From contig JAVJVZ010000044.1 in assembly GCA_040220855.1 (NCBI GenBank), positions 62,001 to 126,000 on the forward strand: a stretch of 64,000 bases of DNA. Reading direction: 5' to 3'. Shown in pieces: positions 9,194 through 18,508 of this stretch. Origin of the DNA: JACKNG01 sp040220855 (GTDB taxonomy: Bacteria > Pseudomonadota > Gammaproteobacteria > Ga0077536). The position numbers and the translations under genes are program-made. The stretch's first letter is position 1. The number at the start of each line of letters is the position of its first letter. Below the pieces are notes generated by a model that was not told the DNA's origin, did no database searches, and saw only the letters and a list, made by a program, of their open reading frames with translations.

Positions 9194-9219
9194 CGATGCT
9201 GCAGAGACGGGAGACACGC

Positions 9220-9273
9220 ATGACCGCCGGGGGCGTGCAAGGCGCGTCGCTCGGCGGGCGAAGAGCTTGCTAA
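9220..9273 (+). other. Short leader-like open frame or decayed gene start (17 aa)
   Basis: An ATG at 9220 with GGGAG about seven bases upstream opens a frame of 17 codons (MTAGGVQGASLGGRRAC) that ends at TAA 9271-9273, overlapping the last bases of the convergent DUF711 gene. A good ribosome site followed by almost no gene suggests either a remnant of a gene truncated by the arrival of the DUF711 block or a chance occurrence. No product is claimed. Confidence 0.2.
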
Positions 9274-10643
9274 TTGACGAGGCTCTGGATCGGTGCCGGC
9301 ACGCGCCCGCCGAAACGTACGAAGGCATTGCTGCCGCAGCCGTGCGGCAGCGACATGATGGTGGCGGCCCCGAGCAGGCCGCCGAAACGCGCCTGCTCCC
9401 CGGCCGCCTTGCCGGGAACCGGGATGAGGCGTGCCGCGGTGGTCTTGCGATTGATCACGCCAATCGCCATCTCGTCGGCGATCAGTGCGGCGAGCGCCTC
9501 GGCGCTGGTATCGCCGGGCAGCGCGATCATGTCGAGGCCGACCGAGCACACGCTCGTCATCGCCTCGAGCTTCTCGATCGAGAGATCCCCGCGCGCCGCG
9601 GCGGCTGCTATCTCGAGATCCTCGCTGACCGGGATGAACGCGCCGGACAGGCCGCCGACGTAGGAGCTCGCGAAGGCGCCGCCCTTCTTCACCGCATCGT
9701 TCAACAGCGCGAGCAGCGCCGTGCTGCCCGGCGCACCGATGCTGGCGAGGCCGAGGCTGCGGAAGATCTCGCCGACGCTGTCGCCGCGTGTCGGCGTCGG
9801 CGCGAGCGAGAGGTCGACCACGCCGAAGGTGACGCCGAGCGCATCGGCCACCTCGCGCCCGATCAGCTCGCCGGCACGCGTGACCTTGAACGCGGTCTGC
9901 TTGATGACCTCCGAGATGCGCCCGAGATCGATGCCGGGTTCGGCCTCGATGGCGCGCTCGACCGCGCGCTTGACCACGCCGGGTCCGCTGACACCGACGT
10001 TGATCACCGCGTCACCTTCGCCGACGCCGAGATAGGCGCCGGCCATGAACGGCACGTCTTCGGGGATATTGGCGAACACCACGAGCTTCGCCGCGCCGAG
10101 ACCATCGGCGTCGGCGGTGTGCTCGGCGGTCGCCTTGACCGTCTCGCCCATGCGCAGCACGGCGTCCATGTTGATGCCGGCGCGCGTGGTGGCGACGTTG
10201 ACCGAGGCACACACGCGGCTGGTCGTCGCCAGCGCTTCGGGGATGGCGTCGATCAATGCACGATCGCCTGCCGCCATGCCTTTCTCGACCAGCGCGCTGA
10301 AGCCACCGACGAAATCGACGCCGACGTTGCCGGCGGCGCGGTCGAGCGCGTGCGCTACAGCAACCATGTCGGCCGGCGCGAAGGGCGCGCCGACCAGCGC
10401 TACCGGGCTGACCGCGATGCGCTTGTTGACCACCGGCACGCCGTAGGTCGCGCCGAGCCGGTCGCAGGTGGCGACGAGACCGGCGGCGAGTGTCTCGATG
10501 CGACGGCTGGCCCGCGCGATGAAGCGTCCGACGTCGTCGCTCGCGCAGTCGACGAGCGAAACACCGAGCGTGACGGTGCGCAGGTCGAGGTGCTCGTGGC
10601 GCAGCATCTCGAGCGTCGAGATGACTTCCTGCTTGCTCAGCAT
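9270..10643 (-). CDS. PFL-like DUF711/UPF0210 family protein
   Basis: A 457-aa protein of the UPF0210/DUF711 family, whose structure resembles the pyruvate formate-lyase/anaerobic ribonucleotide reductase barrel although no glycyl-radical activity is established. Recognisable features are the N-terminal block with MLRHEHLDLRTVTLGVSL, the central GVGEGDAVINVGVSGPGVV (about residues 215-235) and the C-terminal GLDMIALPGDT. The length is normal for the family. It follows the ACT-domain gene by 42 bp; this pair recurs in many bacteria and archaea, and the ACT protein is presumed to be its amino-acid-sensing partner. Substrate and reaction are unknown. Confidence 0.88.
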   Translation of the reverse strand: MLSKQEVISTLEMLRHEHLDLRTVTLGVSLVDCASDDVGRFIARASRRIETLAAGLVATCDRLGATYGVPVVNKRIAVSPVALVGAPFAPADMVAVAHALDRAAGNVGVDFVGGFSALVEKGMAAGDRALIDAIPEALATTSRVCASVNVATTRAGINMDAVLRMGETVKATAEHTADADGLGAAKLVVFANIPEDVPFMAGAYLGVGEGDAVINVGVSGPGVVKRAVERAIEAEPGIDLGRISEVIKQTAFKVTRAGELIGREVADALGVTFGVVDLSLAPTPTRGDSVGEIFRSLGLASIGAPGSTALLALLNDAVKKGGAFASSYVGGLSGAFIPVSEDLEIAAAAARGDLSIEKLEAMTSVCSVGLDMIALPGDTSAEALAALIADEMAIGVINRKTTAARLIPVPGKAAGEQARFGGLLGAATIMSLPHGCGSNAFVRFGGRVPAPIQSLVN

Positions 10644-10685
10644 GGTACTGGTCTCCGTGCTTGCGTGAGGCGCCGCGGGCGCGCC

Positions 10686-11237
10686 TCAGACGCGGTTCAT
10701 GATCTCGAACAGGCGGCGATGCTGGATGTTGAGTTCGATGCCGAGGCGTTCGGCGGTCGCGCCGAGCTCACGCTTCAGATCCGGCAGAGCCACGGTGTCC
10801 GGCACGTCGACCTGGAAGATCATCACGTTCGACTCCGGCCGCTCACCGCCCTCGAAGACCGCCTGCAGGTCGGTCACGTTGACGCCGTGGCGCGCCAGTA
10901 CGCCGCTCAGCGCGGCCACGGCGCCGCGGCGGTCCGGTCCATGGGTGGTGACGACGAACGGTTCCGCCGGCGGCGGCGCGACGTCGGACGTGGCGGGATA
11001 GGCATGCACGATGACATCGAGTTCCATGCCTTCGACAGCCGCGGCGAGTCGCCCGGCGAGGGTCTCGGCGTCGAGGTCATCGGGCATCGCAACGACGAAC
11101 AGCGCGCCGAACACGGCGCGCAGCAGGGTCTGGCTGACCCCCTCGATGTTGCATTCCGATGCGAGCAGGGCCTCGGACACGGTGGCGATGATGCCGGGCC
11201 GATCCTGCCCGAGCACCGAGATCACGGCCTGGGTCAC
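10686..11237 (-). CDS. Double ACT-domain protein (UPF0237/GcvR-like)
   Basis: A 183-aa protein made of two ACT domains: residues 1-80, opening with AVISVLGQDRPGIIATVSEAL, and residues about 95-175, containing VVTTHGPDRRGAVAALSGVL. ACT domains bind amino acids or other small ligands, usually across a dimer interface. It starts at GTG 11237 and lies directly upstream of the DUF711 gene, the usual arrangement for UPF0237-type proteins. GcvR (glycine cleavage regulator) has the same two-ACT layout, so that name is an alternative; the neighbour favours the DUF711 partner role. Confidence 0.85.
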   Translation of the reverse strand: MTQAVISVLGQDRPGIIATVSEALLASECNIEGVSQTLLRAVFGALFVVAMPDDLDAETLAGRLAAAVEGMELDVIVHAYPATSDVAPPPAEPFVVTTHGPDRRGAVAALSGVLARHGVNVTDLQAVFEGGERPESNVMIFQVDVPDTVALPDLKRELGATAERLGIELNIQHRRLFEIMNRV

Positions 11238-11309
11238 GTATGGGCGTCCCCCGTATGCTGGCTGGCCATCGTCGCCGGCTGCACACGCGGGGTCAATGTC
11301 GGGCCCCGC

Positions 11310-13049
11310 TCAATCACCGCGTGCGACGCCGTCGAGGCGCGGGTCGGCGCCACCCCGCCAGGCCTCACCGACCCGCTCGATGCCGTGCAGACCGCTCGGC
11401 AGCTCGCACACGCGCACGCGATGGCCATAGCGTTCGAGCGCGCCGACGTGACCCGCGAGCGTGGTGCCACGCTCGAGTTCGAGTCGATCCCCGCGGTGCA
11501 CGAAATTCGGCAAGGCGATGGCGTCCTGCACGTCGAGGTTCCAGTCGAGCACCCCGATCACGGCCTTGGCGACGTAACCGATGATACGGCTGCCGCCGCG
11601 TGAGCCGATGACCAGGCGCACCGCGCCACTCGCATCGAACACGATCACCGGCGTCATCGAGCTGCGCGGACGCTTGCCGCCGGCCACGCGGTTGGGGTGC
11701 GCGCGCCCGTCCCGCATCGGCACGAAACTGAAATCCGTGAGCTGGTTGTTGAGCAGGAAGCCGCTCGCCATCATGCGGCCGGCGAACGGTGCTTCGTTCG
11801 AGCTCGTCAGGGCAACCACGTTGCCATCGGCGTCGATGATGGAGAAATGCGAGGTGCCGCCGGCGCGGCCGGCCGGTGGCGGTGTCGCGGCGCGCGCAAC
11901 GGCACGCGGCGGCGCGCCGGCCAGCGCCGCCTCCCGTGCCTGCCGCGGGTCGATCAGCGCGGCGCGCGCTTCGAGGTAGGCCGGCGCGAGCAAGGCGGCG
12001 GTCGGTACGTCGACGAAATCCGGATCACCGACATGACGTTCGCGATCGGCGAAGGCGAGACGACTGGCTTCGGCAATCAGGTGGACCGCCCGTGGGCCGG
12101 CCACCGGGAGCGTGGCGAGGTCGAAGCGCTCGAGCATGCCGAGCATCTGCAGCAGCGCCAGCCCGCCCGATGACGGCGGCCCAATCGAACATACCCGGTA
12201 GTGGCGGTAAGGCGCGCACAGCGCGGCGCGCTCGCGCGCGCGGTAGGCAGCGAAATCGGCGAGCGTCAGGTCGCTCGGCAACCACGGCCGCGCGCGGGCC
12301 CGCGCGACCACGGCGCCGGCGAGGGGCGCACGGTAGAAGGCACCCGGCCCTTCACGTGCGAGCAGCCGCAGGGTGGCGGCGTAGTCCCGGTTGACGAGAC
12401 GCGGCGGCGTCGCCTCGAGTGCGCGGTCGAGGTAGCCGCCGACGTCACCGAACGCGCGCAGCAAGGGCGCGGTATCGGCCTGGCGCACGAGCCGCGGCGG
12501 TGGCGCGACGCCGCGCTCGGCGAGCACGGCGGCCGGCGGCACGAGTTCGTCCCACGGCAGGGTGCCGTGCGCGTGGTGGGCGCTGGCGAGCATCGCGACC
12601 AGCCCGGGGACGCCGACCGCCCGCCCGCTGACGACCGCGAGCGGCCACGGCAGCGGCAGGCCGAGGAGTTGGAAGCGATCGGGCTGCGCCGCTGCGGGCG
12701 CGGTCTCGCGGCCATCGTAGACCTGCAGGTGGCCGCTCGCGCCGTCCCGGTACAGCAGGAAGCCACCGCCGCCGAGCCCGGTCTCCGGGAACTCGACGAA
12801 GCCGAGCACGAGTTGCACCGCGACCGCCGCGTCCATCGCGTTGCCGCCTCGCCGCAGCACCGCGAGCCCTGCCTCGACCGCGTGCGGATCGGCCGCCGCC
12901 ACCATGTAGCGCGAGGCGGTCCGCGCGTCCTCGGACTGGCGTGCCGGCGGTACGCCGGGCACCGTGCGGTGACCGTCGCAGGCGGTGAGCAGTGCGAGCA
13001 GCAGCGTCGCCACAGCGAGCCGATCGAAACGCGCGAGGATGACCCTCAT
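11310..13049 (-). CDS. ggt: Gamma-glutamyltranspeptidase, predicted lipoprotein
   Basis: Ntn-hydrolase that cleaves gamma-glutamyl bonds, for example of glutathione, in the periplasm. The chosen start at 13049 gives a short hydrophobic signal ending in LALLTAC, a lipobox, so the enzyme is probably anchored as a lipoprotein. Downstream are RRGGNAMDAAVAVQLVLG (large-subunit N-terminus) and the autoprocessing site GGTSHFSIIDADGN near residue 382, whose Thr becomes the nucleophile of the small subunit. ASGFLLNNQLTDFSFVP and KRPRSSMTPVIV complete the small-subunit pattern. At 579 aa it has the normal length. It is divergent from the amidase, with about 35 bp between the starts, and 72 bp upstream of the ACT gene. 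Confidence 0.9.
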   Translation of the reverse strand: MRVILARFDRLAVATLLLALLTACDGHRTVPGVPPARQSEDARTASRYMVAAADPHAVEAGLAVLRRGGNAMDAAVAVQLVLGFVEFPETGLGGGGFLLYRDGASGHLQVYDGRETAPAAAQPDRFQLLGLPLPWPLAVVSGRAVGVPGLVAMLASAHHAHGTLPWDELVPPAAVLAERGVAPPPRLVRQADTAPLLRAFGDVGGYLDRALEATPPRLVNRDYAATLRLLAREGPGAFYRAPLAGAVVARARARPWLPSDLTLADFAAYRARERAALCAPYRHYRVCSIGPPSSGGLALLQMLGMLERFDLATLPVAGPRAVHLIAEASRLAFADRERHVGDPDFVDVPTAALLAPAYLEARAALIDPRQAREAALAGAPPRAVARAATPPPAGRAGGTSHFSIIDADGNVVALTSSNEAPFAGRMMASGFLLNNQLTDFSFVPMRDGRAHPNRVAGGKRPRSSMTPVIVFDASGAVRLVIGSRGGSRIIGYVAKAVIGVLDWNLDVQDAIALPNFVHRGDRLELERGTTLAGHVGALERYGHRVRVCELPSGLHGIERVGEAWRGGADPRLDGVARGD

Positions 13050-13084
13050 GGGGTCCCATGGTACAGGCGCGAACGCGATGTACC

Positions 13085-14560
13085 ATGGACGCGTGTCCGT
13101 ACGCGTCCCCATTCGCGCTCCGTGCCACGCCCTGGCCGGCATCTGCTGCGCGACGCGTCGTGGCTGAGCGCCACGATGTCGCAACGCTGCTGCGCGCGTA
13201 CAGGGCGCGAGCGTTGTCGCCATGCGAGGTCGTCGATGCCGCGCTGGCGCGTATCGATGCCTGCCTGCCCCGTCTGAACGCCTTCGTGCTGGTCGACCAC
13301 GACAGCGCGCGCACGCAGGCGCGCGCGTCGGCGCGACGCTGGCTGACCGGACGGCCGTGCGGGCCACTCGACGGGGTCCCCGTGACCATCAAGGACATGA
13401 ACGACGTACAGGGCTGGCCGACCCGCGCCGGCAGCCGTCTGACACCGGCGGCCCCGGCAGCAGCCGATGCCTCGCCGGTCGCGCGTCTGCGTGAGGCCGG
13501 CGCAGTGTTCCTCGGCAAGACCACCGCGCCCGAGTTCGGCTGGACCGGCGTGACCGAGTCACCGCTCACCGGCAGCACGCGCAACCCGTGGGATCCCACG
13601 CGTACCGCCGGTGGCAGCAGCGGCGGTGCGGCGGTGGCCGCCGCGCTCGACCTCGGTACGCTGCACCTGGGTGGCGACGGCGGCGGCTCGATCCGCATCC
13701 CGGCCGCCTTCTGCGGCGTATTCGGTTTCAAGCCGAGCTTCGCGCGCGTGCCCCGTTACCCGCAGCACTCCCCCCTGCGCCTGACCCAGGCCGGACCGCT
13801 CACCGCGAGCGTCGCCGACGCCTGCGCGATGCTCGCGGTGATCACGCGTCCGGACCGGCGCGACTGGATGGCATTACCGGATCCCGCCACGGGCGCACAC
13901 GCGTGCGAGCTGCGCGCCGCACAGGATGTGCGGGGGCGGCGCGTGGCCTACGCACCCGGTTTCGCCGGTGGTGCGCCGGAGGCCGGCGTGCGCGCACGGG
14001 TCGACGCCGCCGCCGGCGTGTTCGCCTCGCTCGGCGCCGTGGTCGAGACAATCGACGATCCGCTCGGCTCGACCGTCACGCTCTTCACGCGTTACTGGGA
14101 AGCCGCGCAGGCCTATGCGCAGCATCATCGCTCGCGCGCCGAGCGCGCCGCGATGGATGCCGGGCTGGTCGCCATGCTCGAAGCCGGCGAGCACCTCGCC
14201 TTCACCGATTTCGCCGAGCTCATGCGCGCGCGCATCGTCGTCGGCGAGCGTCTCACCGCACTGTTCACGCGCTACGACCTGCTGCTCACACCGACGCTGC
14301 CGCTGACTGCGTTCACCGCCGGCGACGGCGTACCGCCCGGCAGCGGCCTGCGCAGCTGGATCGACTGGGCCTGCTATTGCCACCCGTTCAATCTCGGCGG
14401 CCACCCGGCGGCGAGCTGCCCGTGCGGTTTCGCTGCGGACGGCCTGCCAGTCGGCGTGCAGGTCGCCGGCCCGATGTATGCCGATGCCGCGGTACTGCGC
14501 GCGTGTGCAGCCTTCGAACAGGCGGCCCCCTTCACGCTGCCGGCCCCGATGCCACCCTGA
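13085..14560 (+). CDS. Amidase signature family protein
   Basis: Amidase-signature hydrolase with the Ser-cisSer-Lys triad visible: Lys in DGVPVTIKDMND (about residue 107), cis-Ser in the Gly/Ser-rich TAGGSSGGAA (about 178) and the nucleophile in GGDGGGSIRIPAAFCG (about 201). Typical for aliphatic or aryl amidases and 6-aminohexanoate-type hydrolases; specificity cannot be read. The ATG at 13085 is one of several possible starts: ATG 13058 and GTG 13160 are in frame, and the conserved domain begins after the latter (VATLLRAYRARALSP). It ends at a strong hairpin facing the symporter gene. Confidence 0.87.
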   Translation: MDACPYASPFALRATPWPASAARRVVAERHDVATLLRAYRARALSPCEVVDAALARIDACLPRLNAFVLVDHDSARTQARASARRWLTGRPCGPLDGVPVTIKDMNDVQGWPTRAGSRLTPAAPAAADASPVARLREAGAVFLGKTTAPEFGWTGVTESPLTGSTRNPWDPTRTAGGSSGGAAVAAALDLGTLHLGGDGGGSIRIPAAFCGVFGFKPSFARVPRYPQHSPLRLTQAGPLTASVADACAMLAVITRPDRRDWMALPDPATGAHACELRAAQDVRGRRVAYAPGFAGGAPEAGVRARVDAAAGVFASLGAVVETIDDPLGSTVTLFTRYWEAAQAYAQHHRSRAERAAMDAGLVAMLEAGEHLAFTDFAELMRARIVVGERLTALFTRYDLLLTPTLPLTAFTAGDGVPPGSGLRSWIDWACYCHPFNLGGHPAASCPCGFAADGLPVGVQVAGPMYADAAVLRACAAFEQAAPFTLPAPMPP

Positions 14561-14566
14561 TGCGCC

Positions 14567-14596
14567 GCGCGAACCCCGGCCCCTGCCGGGGCGCGC
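14567..14596. terminator. Bidirectional hairpin between amidase and symporter genes
   Basis: Between the convergent stops lies a stem of GCGCG plus CCCCGGC on the left and GCCGGGG plus CGCGC on the right, with a CCCT loop and a two-base AA bulge. Twelve G/C pairs in the intergenic space of two converging genes make a strong terminator candidate for both. Confidence 0.6.
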
Positions 14597-14606
14597 CGCA
14601 GCCGGC

Positions 14607-16154
14607 TCAGCGAAACGTCCACACGAGCCCCGCGCAGAGCCCGGCGACGAGCAGCGCGCCGGCGTGCACGCTGCCTGGCAGGGCGTGCCACGTTGGCCGC
14701 GCAGACGGTTCCAGCGTGTCGACCGTCGGCGTTTCGCCGAGCACGCGCTGCCAGACGACGCAGGCGCCGAGCGTCAGGACGAACAGGATTGCCGCGAGCA
14801 GGGTGAAATGCACGTGCAGGAAGCCGGCTTGCACGGCCATGAACGCGGTGAGGCTGAGCACGTGGCCGGTAGCCGTGCCCGCGCGCGCCGCGCGCGGCGC
14901 GGGACGCCGGCGCCGCAGTGCGAGCGCGAACAGCGCGACGAGCGGCGCGGTGACGTAGGCAAAGGCCTGCTGCAGGTAGGCGAAGAGGCCCTCGAAACTC
15001 GTGATTGCCGGCGCCCAGGCGACCGCCAGTGCCATCATCACGAGCGTGGTGAGGCGGCCCAGGCGACCGCTCTCGCGCGCCGACAGCGCGGGCCGCCGTG
15101 GCTTGACGAAGTCCATGATGACCAGGGTCGAGGCCGAGTTCAGCGCCGAATCGACGCTCGACATGATGGCCGCGATCAGCCCGGCGATCATGAGCCCGGC
15201 GAGGCCGGCCGGGGCATAGGTCGCGATGAGCCGCGGAAAGACCTCATCGGCGCGCTCGAGTTCGGGTATCAGGACCACCGCCATGGCCCCCGGCAACACC
15301 ATCACGAACAGCGGCAACAGCTTGAGCAGTGCCGCCAGCACCATGCCGTGCCCGGCCGCGGCGAGGCTGCGGGCGCCAAGCACGCGTTGGGCGACGTACT
15401 GGTTCATCGTCCAGTAGTAGAAACCCATCACCGGTAATCCCAGCAGCGTGCCGAGCCAGGGTAACGCGGGATCGTCGAGCGGGCGCAGCAGCGAGAGGTG
15501 CCCGGCCGGCACCGCGGCGACGAAGCATGCCCACGAGAAATCGAACTCGGCGAACACGATGAGGGTGAGCGTGAGCGATCCGGCGAGCAGGACCACCGTC
15601 TGCACGACGTCGGTGTAGACCACCGCGCGCAGGCCGCCGGCGGCGGTGTAGAGGCCGGCGATCACGGCAAGGCCGGCGCAGGTCCAGGCGAGAGACAGCC
15701 CCGGCACGAACAACCCGATCACCAGCGCTCCCGCGTAGAGCGAGCCGGCGGTGTCGACGACGATGCTGAGAAACAGCGAGGTGCCCGACAGGTAGCGCCG
15801 GGCGCTCGCGTCGAAGCGCTGCTCGAGGAACTCCGGCATGGTGGTGAGGCGCGCGGCGAGCAGGCGCGGGAACACGAGGTAGGCGCTCAGCAGCAGAATC
15901 AGTGCCGCCATCCACTCGTAGTTCGCCACCGCGATGCCGCTCTGCCACGCGGCGCCCGGCAACCCGATCAGCGTGGTCGAGGAGATGTTGGAAGCGAACA
16001 GCGAGAGCCCGATGACGCCGGCGCCGAGGGTGCGCCCGGCGAGAAACAGCTCGTCGTCGCGCGGCGCGCGCTGGTAGACGCGCACGCACACGCCGAGCAC
16101 GAAGGCGGCGTACGCGGCCAGCACCAGGTAGTCGGCGTAGCCCAGGGCCGCCAC
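14607..16154 (-). CDS. Sodium:solute symporter (SSS/SLC5 family)
   Basis: Integral membrane transporter of 515 aa with about 13 hydrophobic segments of the LeuT-fold SSS family. The family fingerprint is seen near the N-terminus: LAGRTLGAGVIGLSLFASNI and SSTTLIGLPG, then NYEWMAALILLLSAYLVFP. It starts at GTG 16154, 18 bp after the glucosylglycerol-phosphate synthase, on the same strand. The position suggests uptake or recapture of an osmolyte (glucosylglycerol) or its precursor coupled to Na+; this is inference, since SSS members carry sugars, amino acids, vitamins and organic acids. Confidence 0.88.
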   Translation of the reverse strand: MAALGYADYLVLAAYAAFVLGVCVRVYQRAPRDDELFLAGRTLGAGVIGLSLFASNISSTTLIGLPGAAWQSGIAVANYEWMAALILLLSAYLVFPRLLAARLTTMPEFLEQRFDASARRYLSGTSLFLSIVVDTAGSLYAGALVIGLFVPGLSLAWTCAGLAVIAGLYTAAGGLRAVVYTDVVQTVVLLAGSLTLTLIVFAEFDFSWACFVAAVPAGHLSLLRPLDDPALPWLGTLLGLPVMGFYYWTMNQYVAQRVLGARSLAAAGHGMVLAALLKLLPLFVMVLPGAMAVVLIPELERADEVFPRLIATYAPAGLAGLMIAGLIAAIMSSVDSALNSASTLVIMDFVKPRRPALSARESGRLGRLTTLVMMALAVAWAPAITSFEGLFAYLQQAFAYVTAPLVALFALALRRRRPAPRAARAGTATGHVLSLTAFMAVQAGFLHVHFTLLAAILFVLTLGACVVWQRVLGETPTVDTLEPSARPTWHALPGSVHAGALLVAGLCAGLVWTFR

Positions 16155-16172
16155 GCGCCCGGCACGAACGAA

Positions 16173-18452
16173 TCAGGCGGTAGCCGGCAATGCCCGCACG
16201 GGCGGCGTTGGCACGCCCACCGCCCGCGCGGCCTGCATGAACTCCTGCGCCCAGCTGTCGACGTCGTTGTATTCGACGATGTTGTAGAGCGTCGTCATCA
16301 GGTTGCGCGCTTCGCGTTCGTCGAGGCGCAACGCGCGCAGCACGGCGTCGACGAGGTTACGCCGATCGTGCGGATTGGTGAGGATGGCACCATGCAGCTC
16401 GGCGGCCGCCCCGGTGAATTCCGACAGCACCAGCACGCCATGCCCCGCCAGCTTGAAGCGCGTCGCCACGTATTCCTTCGCGACCAGGTTTAGACCGTCG
16501 CGCAGCGGCGTGATCCACATGACGTCGGCGATGGCGTACAGACCCACCAGCTCCTCGAACGGCAGCGCCTGGAACAGGAACTGCACCGGCACGTAACCGA
16601 GGCGGCCGAAGCGGCCGTTGATGCGCCCCACGCATTCGTCGATCTGCCGTTCCAGCTCACGGTAAATTGTCATCTCGCGCGCTGCCGGCACGCACACGTC
16701 GATGAGCGTGATGCGCCCGACCAGCTCGGGATTCTCCTCGAGCAGCTGCTCGAAGGCCTGCAGCTTCTGCAGCACCCCCTTGGTGAAGTCGAGTCGCTCG
16801 ACCGACAGGATCACCTGCATACCATCGTTCATGCGCCGCAGCTCCTCGATGCGCGCGACGATTTCGTCGCGCTCGACGAGGCCGTCGATGCGCGCGATGT
16901 CGAGACCAACCGGGTGCGCGCCGAGCCGGAGCGCGTGATCATTGACTCGCATCGCAGTCGTCATGTGCTCGATGCCGACCGCACAACCATAGGTGAGGAA
17001 GCGCGGCGCACATCGCGTGCGCTCGAGCACCTCCACCGGCATCACGCCGCGCACACAGTCGATGAAGTTCTCGAGCTGGCGCGGGATGTGAAAGCCGATG
17101 TAATCGCACTGCATGAGGCTGCCGATGATGTCGTTGCGCCACGGCAGCACGTTGAAAACGTCGGCAGAGGGGAAGTAGGTGTGATGGAAGAACGCGATCT
17201 GGACGTCCGGGCGCAGCTCGCGCAGGAAACCCGGCACCATCCACAGGTTGTAGTCGTGGATCCACACGAGCGCGCCGTCGGCGGCCTCCTCGGCGGCATG
17301 GCGGGCGAACTTGCGGTTGATGTCGACGTAGATTGCCCAGTGCTCTTCGTTGAACGCCGAGCGTTCCCAGAACGTGTGCAACAACGGCCAGAATGCCTCC
17401 TTGGAGAAGCGCTTGTAGAAGACGTCGACCTCGTGCTTGCTGAGCGGCACGCGCGAACACACCAGGTTCGGGTAGAGCGACTCGTCGACCACGGTACGCT
17501 TCTCGAAGCGCTCGGGTGCGTCCTCGTGCACCGACCAGGCGACCCAGGATCCCGCCGAGCGCGCCGACTTGAAGAAGCCGAGCAGGGTCGGCAGGATGCC
17601 GTTCGGCGAACGGTGCGGGTGACGCTGCACGACGCCGTCGTCGTCGACCACCTCTTCGTAGGGCAGGCGATGGTAGAGCATCACGAGATCCGCCGCGCCC
17701 GGCGGCACCGCCTGCTTTCGCCCCCGGATACGCGCGGTATCGACGAAGTCGAAGTGCTCGAGCGCCTCGAGAATCCCACCGCACCCGGCGCGGCGCGCAT
17801 GAAGGATATGCTCGCGCTCGCGCGTTTCGTAGAGCAGTTCCGGCTCCGAGCGGCCGACACACACGCCGCGGCAGCCGATCTTGTACATGCTGAGGTCGTT
17901 CAGCGTGTCGCCGGCGACCAGTACCTCGCCGAGGTCGATGCCGAGCAGCGCTGCCAGCTCGCGCACCGTCGAACCCTTGTTGATACCGCGCGGCAGGAAG
18001 TCCAGGTACCAGCTCGCGGAGTAGATGAGATCGCAGTCGCAGGCTTCGGCGATGCGCTTCACCTCGGCCATCACCCGCGCGAGCGAGTCCGGGTCCGAGT
18101 AGTACGAACAGCGGCGCTGCTGCGGCACGTCCTGGCGCAGCAGTTCGGGGAATGCACGCATCGCCTCGGCGATGCCCTGCTCGCCCGGCCAGCGCTCGTC
18201 GATGGCAGCCTGCAGGGGTTGCACCGGTTCGAGCGTGCGGCCATCGACGATTGTCGCGCCGACGTCACAGACGATGTAATCGGGACGCGCCAGCGAGGGG
18301 TCGGAAAGCAACGGACGCACGTGTTCGAGGCCGCGGCCGGTGACGTAGGCGAGGGTGATGTCGGGAGTTTCCTCGATCAGGCGGTAGAGGTGGTCACGGT
18401 CGGCGCGCGAGCCGCCTAGATAGGTGCCGTCGAGATCGGTAGCCAGGAGCAT
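16173..18452 (-). CDS. ggpPS: Bifunctional glucosylglycerol-phosphate synthase/phosphatase
   Basis: Two-domain enzyme of 759 aa. Residues 1-250 are a HAD phosphatase of the sucrose-phosphate-phosphatase type: LATDLDGTYLGG (DxD at residues 6-8), INKGSTVREL and VAGDTLNDLSM. Residues about 265-745 are a GT20 glycosyltransferase with MLYHRLPYEEV, SPNGILPTLLGFF, WIHDYNLWMVPGFLREL, FFHHTYFPSADVFNVLPWR and ITPLRDGLNLVAKEY. These segments match cyanobacterial GgpS closely and differ from OtsA, so the product is likely 2-O-(alpha-glucosyl)glycerol, made from ADP-glucose and glycerol-3-phosphate and then dephosphorylated. The same phosphatase-synthase fusion is known in Stenotrophomonas and relatives. 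Start 18452 follows a GAGAGGAG ribosome site; it lies 56 bp after the GH13_18 gene. Confidence 0.85.
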   Translation of the reverse strand: MLLATDLDGTYLGGSRADRDHLYRLIEETPDITLAYVTGRGLEHVRPLLSDPSLARPDYIVCDVGATIVDGRTLEPVQPLQAAIDERWPGEQGIAEAMRAFPELLRQDVPQQRRCSYYSDPDSLARVMAEVKRIAEACDCDLIYSASWYLDFLPRGINKGSTVRELAALLGIDLGEVLVAGDTLNDLSMYKIGCRGVCVGRSEPELLYETREREHILHARRAGCGGILEALEHFDFVDTARIRGRKQAVPPGAADLVMLYHRLPYEEVVDDDGVVQRHPHRSPNGILPTLLGFFKSARSAGSWVAWSVHEDAPERFEKRTVVDESLYPNLVCSRVPLSKHEVDVFYKRFSKEAFWPLLHTFWERSAFNEEHWAIYVDINRKFARHAAEEAADGALVWIHDYNLWMVPGFLRELRPDVQIAFFHHTYFPSADVFNVLPWRNDIIGSLMQCDYIGFHIPRQLENFIDCVRGVMPVEVLERTRCAPRFLTYGCAVGIEHMTTAMRVNDHALRLGAHPVGLDIARIDGLVERDEIVARIEELRRMNDGMQVILSVERLDFTKGVLQKLQAFEQLLEENPELVGRITLIDVCVPAAREMTIYRELERQIDECVGRINGRFGRLGYVPVQFLFQALPFEELVGLYAIADVMWITPLRDGLNLVAKEYVATRFKLAGHGVLVLSEFTGAAAELHGAILTNPHDRRNLVDAVLRALRLDEREARNLMTTLYNIVEYNDVDSWAQEFMQAARAVGVPTPPVRALPATA

Positions 18453-18508
18453 GGTGGTCTCCTCTCTGGGTGAATGTCTGGTGGGCCGAGGGTGGCCGGT
18501 GCCCTCCC

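Noticed and set aside
8745..11603. A 952-codon plus-strand open frame running antisense across the DUF711 and ACT genes
   Set aside because: The predicted protein is low-complexity Arg/His/Asp-rich with no domain, and the minus-strand frames encode clear families; long antisense frames are expected at this GC content.
16173..18452. Trehalose-6-phosphate synthase (OtsA) for the GT20 enzyme
   Set aside because: The SPNGILPT, HDYNLW and FFHHTYFPSADVFN segments fit GgpS better than OtsA, and no separate trehalose phosphatase gene is present; the neighbouring phosphorylase also favours glucosylglycerol. Not excluded without an alignment.
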